Source: JADLCX01 sp038251595 (lineage in GTDB: Bacteria > Planctomycetota > Phycisphaerae > Phycisphaerales > UBA1924). From it: a stretch of DNA of 15,597 nucleotides. Location of the stretch: NCBI GenBank assembly GCA_038251595.1, contig JBBSBC010000072.1, forward strand, positions 1-15,597, written 5' to 3'. Made by a program: the position numbers and the translations under genes. The notes beneath the pieces were generated by a model. That model saw only the letters and a list, made by a program, of their open reading frames with translations. It was not told the DNA's origin and did not search any database. Below are positions 7,872 through 13,962 of this stretch, one piece after another; the stretch's first letter is position 1, and every line of letters begins with the position of its first letter.

Positions 7872-8711
7872 CTACCGCTTCGCCTTCCCCGAAACCAGGT
7901 CTTGCCCACGAAGGTGGCGCGTCATGTCGCGCATCAGTTGCTGCGAACGCGCTTGCGCCTGCGGCGTGGCAAACTTGCCCATCCCATTCCTCATGAAGTC
8001 GGCCATCTGTCCGAGTTGCCCGCTTGATGGCGCGTTGTCCGAGCGCATCATGTCTTGATCGCGCTTCGCCTGTACGCGCGCGTCCGCCAGTCGCTTCTCA
8101 TCCGGAACATCTCGACCACCACCGGGCGCAAAGCCCTCCATCATCTTCATAAAGTCCACGATCGTCTTGTCCAGAAACTCGGCACGCTCCGCCTCGGGCA
8201 CACCCTTGTAATCGCTTGCAAACTCGTCCCACGTATCGATCGCCAGCAGCGAGGCGTTCTTCATCATCTGCTCGCGCATATCGCCCTCGATCAACGCCGC
8301 CCACGCCGCCATGTCCACCGAATCGCTCGACGACATCTTTGAGAACCGCTCGATCAGCTCCTTCAGCAGTTCACGCCGCTTGGCAATCGGCAGGCTGTTG
8401 AAATCATCCGTCAGCAGCGTGTATTCCATCAGGTCGTCCATCGGCGCGGTCGCATAGTCCGGCTGGGGCATCGGGCGCAGCAACAGAAACAACCCCAGCC
8501 CACCCCCGATCACGAGCACGCCGAGCACCGACCACGCCGCACGCCTGTGCGTGCCGCACCACCGAGTCACGCGGTTGTCCCTCACCACACGCGGCACAAA
8601 GAGTTTGGCCGCACGAACCTTGGCCTGATCGCCCGCCGCCTTGGCCGGAATATCAAGCCCCTCCAACAGTGAGCCGCTTCCCGTTGTCGAATCCATCGTG
8701 CTCGTCGTCAT
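7872..8711 (-). CDS. Single-span membrane protein of unknown function
   Basis: I do not recognise this 279-residue protein. It has a hydrophilic, probably cytoplasmic N-terminus (1-57), one membrane helix at about 59-79 (AWSVLGVLVIGGGLGLFLLL), and a charged, largely helical part outside the membrane (about 85-279). That part includes KRRELLKELIERFSKM (115-130), methionine-rich stretches and a basic C-terminus. The start ATG at 8711 has GAGG five bases upstream; the ATG at 8798 would overlap the pseudopilin gene. The gene begins 23 bases after the pseudopilin stop, so both are probably co-transcribed, and a role in secretion or envelope assembly is possible by context alone. The helical, Met- and charge-rich composition resembles the secreted PEQ protein downstream. 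Confidence 0.78.
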   Translation of the reverse strand: MTTSTMDSTTGSGSLLEGLDIPAKAAGDQAKVRAAKLFVPRVVRDNRVTRWCGTHRRAAWSVLGVLVIGGGLGLFLLLRPMPQPDYATAPMDDLMEYTLLTDDFNSLPIAKRRELLKELIERFSKMSSSDSVDMAAWAALIEGDMREQMMKNASLLAIDTWDEFASDYKGVPEAERAEFLDKTIVDFMKMMEGFAPGGGRDVPDEKRLADARVQAKRDQDMMRSDNAPSSGQLGQMADFMRNGMGKFATPQAQARSQQLMRDMTRHLRGQDLVSGKAKR

Positions 8712-8734
8712 TTTCGCCTCGCCATTTCTCGTGC

Positions 8735-9538
8735 TTACCGACACCCCGGCAACCTCAACCCGCCAAACCTCGCGATATCGCACAGCAGTTCGGCCCACAC
8801 CTGGTCCACCCGTGCTGTCTGGTTCTGATACTTCGTCAGATCGGTCGCCCAGTCCGCGCGCCAGTCTCCAAAGTACACCGCGTTTCTGGGCGGCCCGCCC
8901 CGACGCTGCTTGTGCCAGTCGTCATTGTCGATCAACACCGGCAGATCCTTCCATCGCGGCAGCTCATACGCTTTCGTTACCGCCACCGCGCGCGCCTCAA
9001 CCGGGATCGTCAGAAACTCAACACCCAGCATCAGGGCGCCGGCAAAGTACTCATAACTGATCCCGCTCGATCTCCACAGCGGCTCGAAGTTGCTGACCGC
9101 ATCCTTCCCCACCAAATCGCTCGGACACTTGAACGCATCCGACACATTGATAAACAATGACGCCGGGTTGTTCGGATCTTCACGCACCGGCGTCGGTGCC
9201 GAGAGGTAGGTCGAGAGAATGTCAAGCAGCGATGGATCACTCGGGTTGGTGTTCGGATCATGGAACGGCCGCACCAGGGGCAGCACATCCTTCGAGTCAT
9301 TCATGTAGGTGGCGATTCCCTGTCCGATCGAGCGCAGGTTCGCCAGGCACTTCACCCGGCGCGAAGTCTCACGCGCGCTCCCCAGCGCAGGGAGCGTGAT
9401 GCCCACCAGAATAATGATGATCGCCACCACCACCAGAAGCTCAATGAGCGTGAACGCGCGAGGACTTCTTGCCACTGCTCGCGCATTCGGCATCCACCCA
9501 TCCACACCCAACCACCTTCGATAACCTCGCCTGCTCAT
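8735..9538 (-). CDS. Type II secretion/pilin-like major pseudopilin (planctomycete type)
   Basis: Protein of 267 residues with the prepilin signal SPRA-FTLIELLVV. A prepilin peptidase would cut before Phe29, and Glu33 is the conserved E+5. The -1 residue is Ala rather than the canonical Gly. The hydrophobic helix runs from about 29 to 50, followed by the usual RRVKCLANLRSIGQGIATYMND helix. Near the C-terminus, GGPPRNAVYFGDWRADW matches the place where planctomycete pseudopilins carry the H-x9-DG motif, here with GDW in place of DGH. The start ATG at 9538 gives a 28-residue basic leader and has AGAAGG about five bases upstream; ATG 9493 is a shorter alternative. It heads a leftward pair with the membrane protein. 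It probably forms a short pseudopilus for protein export, but other secretion genes are not in the window. Confidence 0.9.
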   Translation of the reverse strand: MSRRGYRRWLGVDGWMPNARAVARSPRAFTLIELLVVVAIIIILVGITLPALGSARETSRRVKCLANLRSIGQGIATYMNDSKDVLPLVRPFHDPNTNPSDPSLLDILSTYLSAPTPVREDPNNPASLFINVSDAFKCPSDLVGKDAVSNFEPLWRSSGISYEYFAGALMLGVEFLTIPVEARAVAVTKAYELPRWKDLPVLIDNDDWHKQRRGGPPRNAVYFGDWRADWATDLTKYQNQTARVDQVWAELLCDIARFGGLRLPGCR

Positions 9539-9666
9539 GCACCCTTCTTTCACACCAAGCCTACACGCGCATCCGAACCACGGGCACCCACTCCCGCCCC
9601 CACACACGACTTCGCACCAAGATCCCCACCAGACGCAGCAACCCACTCATATTGATAGGATAATAT

Positions 9667-9683
9667 TCGGGTCTTTGCCCCGA
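9667..9683 (-). terminator. Weak terminator-like hairpin after lpxC
   Basis: On the minus strand TCGGG and CCCGA pair around a seven-base loop about 70 bases after the lpxC stop. The AT-rich tract ATATTATCCTATC follows. The stem is only five pairs and the tail is not a T-run, so it could equally be part of a promoter region for the pseudopilin gene, with TATTAT as a possible -10. Confidence 0.3.
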
Positions 9684-9750
9684 CTTGCTTGAACGAACAG
9701 TCGCTGTTGTAGTTCCGAAGCTCCAAACCGGTTGCGGACCACTCGTCCGA

Positions 9751-10719
9751 TCAGATCGATTGTTCGGTCGCCATGGCCGCCAGGCGGGTCAGCCGCCGCG
9801 CCAGTTCGTGGTTCATCGTGTGCCCAGACCGCCTTCCCACAATACGCCCGACAATCCGATGCCCGCACAACGACAGGTCGCCCATCATATCCAGCAGCTT
9901 GTGCCGCGCGGGCTCATTCGCCAACCGGTACGCATTCTCAACCGGGCCGTGCGGGCCGATCACCAGCATCTCTCGGGGCGTGAGGTGCTTGAACATCCCC
10001 ATGCTCCGTGCCGCTTCCGCCTCCTCAAGCAGGCTGAACGTTCGCGCCGGCGCAACCTCGCGCCCATACTCCGCACGCGATTCTGCTGTCGCGATCAGCG
10101 GCAGCGCGATCGACGCGCTCTGCGCTGGCACGCGCCTCATGGCCTCATCCCGCATCGCCACAATCGGAAAGCACGAAAAATCAAAGTGGTAACTGTAAAT
10201 CGTCGCAGGACCACGCCCCTCAATCGCCGCCGCCAGTTCTGATGCCGAAAGCGGCAGAGCTTCAAGCTCCGCCCCGCCCTCGATGATCTTGATCGGATCG
10301 CGCACCACCACGGTCGTGGGTGCCCGCTCCGCATCCTCCGAACCATCGCCCGCCATGCCCGCATCCGCCAGCGCATCCACAAACAGCTTCGCCGATCCAT
10401 CCCCGATCGGCAGTTCCGGCCCATCCACATCGATCACCGCATCACCGATCCCTAACCCCGCGAGTGCCGAGAGCAGGTGTTCCACTGTCTGCAAGGTCGG
10501 GCCGCTTCCATCCGCCGCCAGTACCGTCCGCCGCGCTTCCCCTTGCACGTTCTCCACCCGCGCCGCAATCAGCCTCTGGCCATCCACGCCCGCAAGATCC
10601 ACGCGCCTGAAAAACACGCCGCGCAGCCCATCACCAAGTCCCATCCGAATCGTCACGCCCACCGGCACACCAGTGAACAACGAAAGACCAGAGATGATGC
10701 CGCTCGTGCCAACAGCCAT
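9751..10719 (-). CDS. lpxC: UDP-3-O-acyl-N-acetylglucosamine deacetylase
   Basis: Zinc deacetylase that catalyses the committed step of lipid A synthesis in the cytoplasm. The protein has 322 residues, slightly longer than the roughly 305 of E. coli. It shows TVEHLLSAL (E80 base, H81 zinc ligand), LPIGDGSA (103-110), ARTF (225-228), HKLLDMMGDL (H273 and D277 zinc ligands) and SGHTMNHEL (H300). All catalytic residues are present. The start ATG at 10719 places the fold just as in the family; the frame is open further upstream but carries no LpxC sequence. There is no ribosome site. An extended -10 element ends ten bases before the ATG, suggesting a near-leaderless mRNA. Its presence argues for a lipopolysaccharide-type outer membrane. 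Nearest neighbours are polysaccharide genes upstream and a pseudopilin downstream. Confidence 0.96.
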   Translation of the reverse strand: MAVGTSGIISGLSLFTGVPVGVTIRMGLGDGLRGVFFRRVDLAGVDGQRLIAARVENVQGEARRTVLAADGSGPTLQTVEHLLSALAGLGIGDAVIDVDGPELPIGDGSAKLFVDALADAGMAGDGSEDAERAPTTVVVRDPIKIIEGGAELEALPLSASELAAAIEGRGPATIYSYHFDFSCFPIVAMRDEAMRRVPAQSASIALPLIATAESRAEYGREVAPARTFSLLEEAEAARSMGMFKHLTPREMLVIGPHGPVENAYRLANEPARHKLLDMMGDLSLCGHRIVGRIVGRRSGHTMNHELARRLTRLAAMATEQSI

Positions 10720-10728
10720 AGGGCCGAC

Positions 10729-10737
10729 AGAATAGCA
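10729..10737 (-). promoter_or_regulatory. Extended -10 promoter of lpxC
   Basis: TGC-TATTCT on the minus strand (10737-10729) is an extended -10 with four of six core matches. The start of transcription would fall at about 10722, two to four bases before the lpxC ATG, which fits the absence of a Shine-Dalgarno sequence. No convincing -35 is visible. Confidence 0.35.
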
Positions 10738-10755
10738 CACATTCGCCGAAGAGCC

Positions 10756-10771
10756 CCGAGCGCACGCTCGG
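10756..10771. other. Perfect short hairpin between the acyltransferase gene and lpxC
   Basis: CCGAGC-GCAC-GCTCGG forms a six-pair stem with a four-base loop in either strand. It lies 175 bases after the acyltransferase stop and just upstream of the lpxC -10. No T-run follows in either direction, so its role (weak terminator or regulator site) is open. Confidence 0.3.
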
Positions 10772-10945
10772 AAAGCAGGGCAAACGCACGATCTGCGGCA
10801 GAGCCAACATGGGCGAGCGGCCGAGTTGCGACGTAAAGAGCAAGACAAAGCGGACGAGTGGCCTTTCGCCGCGAAGTTTCGGTTTGCAGGCCTGATCCTG
10901 CCCTATGCCACTTCGCCACTTCTTCACAGGCCAGGCATTCGCGCT

Positions 10946-11593
10946 CTATCCATCACCCAGCACGCCCATCCGCCTTTGCAATCCCTCCGCACCCTCCACG
11001 TTGTCACCCAGCCGAATGCTCCTCACCACCCGCGCCGGGCTTCCCGCGCACACATGCCGCGCGGGCAGGTCGCTTGTCAGCACGCTCGACCGTGCCCCGA
11101 CCACCACATTCTCGGCGATCGTCACGCCCGGCGCCACAAACACATCCTCACCCAGCATCACCCCGTCACCCAGCGTGATCGGCGCGGTCGTCAGCGGCTG
11201 CGTCGGGTTTTCAAAGTCATGCGATGCGGCACACAAAAACGAATACTTTCCCACGCGCGACTGTGCGCCGATCGTGATCCGCACCACGTTGTAGATATCC
11301 GCCAATCCCTCCACCCGCGAGCCCTCACGCATCGTGAGGTTCGCTGGCAACCACACCCGCGCCGTCGCATCGATCCGCGCGGTCGCGTGCATCTCCGCAC
11401 CCATCACGCGATACACAACATTCCGCCAGGCCCCGGCCCACCCCGGCGACGGCCAAACCAGCACCCTATACACCCCCGCCCACACCACACGCCCAACCCG
11501 ATTGGCCAGCGAGTGCGGCGAGTCTTGCTCTGGCTTTGCGATTGGGTGCATGAGGTTCTTTCGCCCGCTCTGCCTCGGCACACCCCGAATCAT
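10946..11593 (-). CDS. WcaF-like hexapeptide-repeat acyltransferase
   Basis: Left-handed beta-helix acyltransferase that would O- or N-acetylate a sugar in exopolysaccharide synthesis, using acetyl-CoA, as a trimer in the cytoplasm. It has 215 residues from ATG 11593. Hexapeptide repeats are visible in IDATARVWLPANLTMREGSRVEG (in part, 74-96) and ITLGDGVMLGEDVFVAPGVTIAENVVVGARSSV (in part, 139-171). The probable catalytic His125 is in CAASHDFENP, as in colanic acid WcaF. The C-terminal AGSPARVVR (183-191) is the usual CoA-site strand. The start is uncertain: ATG 11551 gives 201 residues and a more family-like N-terminus, but neither has a strong ribosome site. It follows the glycosyltransferase by 18 bases, so they form one leftward unit. 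Confidence 0.87.
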   Translation of the reverse strand: MIRGVPRQSGRKNLMHPIAKPEQDSPHSLANRVGRVVWAGVYRVLVWPSPGWAGAWRNVVYRVMGAEMHATARIDATARVWLPANLTMREGSRVEGLADIYNVVRITIGAQSRVGKYSFLCAASHDFENPTQPLTTAPITLGDGVMLGEDVFVAPGVTIAENVVVGARSSVLTSDLPARHVCAGSPARVVRSIRLGDNVEGAEGLQRRMGVLGDG

Positions 11594-11611
11594 CCAACAC
11601 CGCTGCCGACT

Positions 11612-12898
11612 TCACTTCAACCCCCGCTCCATCACATCACAAAACGCCCCGCACAGCGTCGGCTTGCTCAGCCCCGTCTCCACGACGTGCCGCGCTCGGT
11701 CGCCCATCGCGCCCAGCTTCTCCTCCGGGGCATCGAGCACTTCCTGAATCACCCGCGTCGCGGCCTCAACATCGCCATGCGGAATGTGCCACCCGATCGG
11801 GCTTCGCTGCTTCTGCCCTTCCTGTCCGCGCTCGCCCGACACGAGGTCCGACACATGACACGGATCGGGCGCGAGCAGAATGATCGGGCGCGCCACCGCC
11901 ATTGCACCATAGATCTTGCATGGGTGGATCGTCCCGACCGACTCATTCCCCACGGAAACCAGGTGCGCATCCGCCGCGCTGAGTGAATAGCGGAGCGTGC
12001 TCATCGGCTGATACGGCAGGCTCACCATGTTCGTCAGCCCATACTCCTCGATCGTCGCTTCAACTTCCTTCTTGCGCACACCATCGCCGATAAACAAAAA
12101 CGCCGCCCGTGGATGATCCTTGAACCGCACCGCCGCTTTCAAAAACGTCTCCAGCGGCAGCGCAATCCCATGATTCCCGCTGTACATGAACACGCGCTTT
12201 CCATCCAGCTTGTGCTGATGCCTGAACGTGTTGTCGGCGTGCGCGACCGGCTCCACCGAATCCTCATGCGGCCACGGCGGCAAGACCGCCATCTTCGCCG
12301 TGACTTCCAGCTTGTCGTTCATCGTCTTCGCCATGAACTTGTCAAGCACCACCACATCGCTCGCACGCTTGAGGATCATCCGATTGAACATATTCATCAA
12401 CTTCGCCGGCATCGAATCGGGCCTGATCTTTCCCAGGCTGATGAGCTGGTCGGGGTTGATGTCCATCACCCAGAACTTGATCGGCACGCGCCCGAGCCGC
12501 AGCACGCGAATCACCATCGCCGCCACGATGCACATCGGCGGGCTGGTGCTGACCAGGATCGCACCGCTCTTGCCGCGCGAGCCCGAAAGACCGCGCGTGA
12601 AGACCCCGTGCCAGATTGTTTGCACCATGAACAATACCGCCGCGAGAATCCGCAGCGCAAACTTCTTCTTCCCAAAGCTCGACAGCGGCAGTCGCACCAC
12701 TTCAACACCGTCGATCACCTCGCGCGGCGCGTACCTGATCTTCGAGTCGTTGTACCCGCGCGCCGAGGTCAGCACCACCACGCGCCACCCGCGCCGCACC
12801 ATCTCCGCCGCCGCATCCGCCATGTGCTGCCCGACCGAAGCCGGATCCGGCACGTAGACCTGCGACAGAATCAGAATGGTTCGCTTCGACTGACGCAT
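11612..12898 (-). CDS. Glycosyltransferase family 4, WbuB-like
   Basis: Complete 428-residue GT-B glycosyltransferase. The N-terminal domain begins TILILSQVYVPDPASVGQHM, with the GQ loop typical of the WbuB branch. It contains a hydrophobic segment (about 82-100) probably used for membrane association, and DINPDQLISLGKI, also branch-typical. The donor domain has FMYSGNHGIALPLETFLKA (237-255), FLFIGDG (267-273), LPYQPMSTLRYSLSAADAHL, and the sugar-site loop GTIHPCKIYGAMA, which in this branch replaces the EX7E motif of classical GT4s. The start ATG at 12898 has AGGAAG four bases before it. It is first of a leftward pair with the WcaF-like acyltransferase. Relatives transfer 6-deoxy- or N-acetyl-hexosamines, but the donor here is not known. 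Confidence 0.92.
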   Translation of the reverse strand: MRQSKRTILILSQVYVPDPASVGQHMADAAAEMVRRGWRVVVLTSARGYNDSKIRYAPREVIDGVEVVRLPLSSFGKKKFALRILAAVLFMVQTIWHGVFTRGLSGSRGKSGAILVSTSPPMCIVAAMVIRVLRLGRVPIKFWVMDINPDQLISLGKIRPDSMPAKLMNMFNRMILKRASDVVVLDKFMAKTMNDKLEVTAKMAVLPPWPHEDSVEPVAHADNTFRHQHKLDGKRVFMYSGNHGIALPLETFLKAAVRFKDHPRAAFLFIGDGVRKKEVEATIEEYGLTNMVSLPYQPMSTLRYSLSAADAHLVSVGNESVGTIHPCKIYGAMAVARPIILLAPDPCHVSDLVSGERGQEGQKQRSPIGWHIPHGDVEAATRVIQEVLDAPEEKLGAMGDRARHVVETGLSKPTLCGAFCDVMERGLK

Positions 12899-13048
12899 GG
12901 GTCTTCCTGATGAGCCGCTTCATTCCACCAACACCCTCGGCATTGCACAACGCCAAGCAGGGTGAAGAGGTTACGCGCCCCTGATCCCCAAGCATCGGGC
13001 GGACTTCCTCGGGCCACCAATGCCCATTCAAGAAAGGCGGCGCTGGGC

Positions 13049-13070
13049 GTTCCCCATTATGAGGGGGAAC
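13049..13070. repeat. Hairpin in the divergent promoter region
   Basis: GTTCCCC (13049-13055) and GGGGAAC (13064-13070) form a perfect seven-pair stem with an eight-base loop. It lies 151 bases before the WbuB-like glycosyltransferase start and 118 bases before the dockerin protein start. It may be an operator between the two divergent genes. No consensus promoter was found beside it. Confidence 0.35.
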
Positions 13071-13188
13071 ATTGATTCCGATCGTTCACCTGTTCAGGGG
13101 ATTGCCCGAGTGCATATCTTTCGTGTAGTCTTGTCTGTTTGAGTTGTGTACGGATTGCACGCACGAACGCGCACTGCGGGAGGTTCTC

Positions 13189-13938
13189 ATGCTTCGACGT
13201 TCATCGGTCATCGCCGTCCTCTGGACCTTCGCGACCGTCATCGCTCCGGCCGCGGCCCAACCCAGCAACAACACGTGCGCGAACGCGATCGTGCTTGCGC
13301 TAAGCGTTGAACGACCGGGCAACAACTTCAACGCAACGCCCGACATCGCGGCCTCAGGATGTTCGGTGGGCGACTCGGCGGATGTCTGGTTCGCCTTCAC
13401 CGCAACCACAACCGGCACGCACACGATCGATACCTTCGGAAGTCAACTCGATACCACGCTTGCCGCGTACACGGCCTGCGGCGGCGCACAGCTCGCCTGC
13501 AACGACGACGAGTCGTGTCCGGATCTTGTTTCTTCGTTGATCAGTCTTGAACTCAACGCCGGGCAATCGATCCGCCTCCGAGTTGCCGGCTTCAACGATG
13601 AAGAAGGCTTCTTCGTCATCACCGTCTTCCCACCTGCAACACTCTCAACCGGCGCGTGCTGCGCGGCCACCATGTGCGCGGTGCTCCCCGCTACGCAGTG
13701 CATTCAGCCCGGCAGCCTGTTCGTCGGAGCAAACACCGTCTGCAACGCACCCGGCAACTTCACCTCACCATGCTGCAAAGCCGACATCAACCAGAATGGT
13801 TCGGTCACACTCCAGGATATCTTCGACTACCTGACCCTCTTCTTTTCAGAGAGCCCCGCAGCGGATATCAACTCCAGCGGATCGATCACGGTGCAGGATA
13901 TCTTTGATTTTCTGACCGCGTATTTCGGCGGGTGCTAA
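13189..13938 (+). CDS. Secreted GC-type dockerin domain protein
   Basis: Complete 249-residue exported protein. The signal peptide is LRRSSVIAVLWTFATVIAPAA with probable cleavage near Ala23. A beta-sandwich domain follows (about 28-147) with ADVWFAF (64-70), QLDTTLAAYTACGG (86-99) and ACNDDES, a planctomycete pre-peptidase-like pattern. Next is a Cys-rich module starting GACCAATMC (155-163) and ending at CC196. The C-terminus is a tandem EF-hand dockerin: ADINQNGSVTLQDIFDYL (D199, N201, N203, D210) and ADINSSGSITVQDIFDFL (D226, D237), ending YFGGC. In Phycisphaerales such GC-terminal dockerins are thought to mark proteins for surface attachment, though no partner is known. Start ATG 13189 has GGGAGG five bases upstream. 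It is convergent with a larger dockerin protein. Confidence 0.88.
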   Translation: MLRRSSVIAVLWTFATVIAPAAAQPSNNTCANAIVLALSVERPGNNFNATPDIAASGCSVGDSADVWFAFTATTTGTHTIDTFGSQLDTTLAAYTACGGAQLACNDDESCPDLVSSLISLELNAGQSIRLRVAGFNDEEGFFVITVFPPATLSTGACCAATMCAVLPATQCIQPGSLFVGANTVCNAPGNFTSPCCKADINQNGSVTLQDIFDYLTLFFSESPAADINSSGSITVQDIFDFLTAYFGGC

Positions 13939-13951
13939 CGCTTCCACCCGC
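13928..13951. terminator. Bidirectional hairpin between two convergent dockerin genes
   Basis: GCGGGTG (13928-13934) and CACCCGC (13945-13951) form a perfect seven-pair stem; the TAA stop of the rightward gene lies in the ten-base loop. It sits in the 24-base gap between the two stops and could end both transcripts. No T-run follows on either strand, so the terminator role is likely but unproven. Confidence 0.45.
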
Positions 13952-13962
13952 AAGCCGACGCA

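Noticed and set aside
10826..11986. Long plus-strand frame (386 codons) opposite the acyltransferase and glycosyltransferase
   Set aside because: His/Pro/Arg-rich composition without domains, opposite two genes with firm family motifs.
12113..12910. Plus-strand frame of 265 codons opposite the WbuB-like glycosyltransferase
   Set aside because: Composition is dominated by Arg and His, an antisense artefact; the minus strand encodes a clear GT4.
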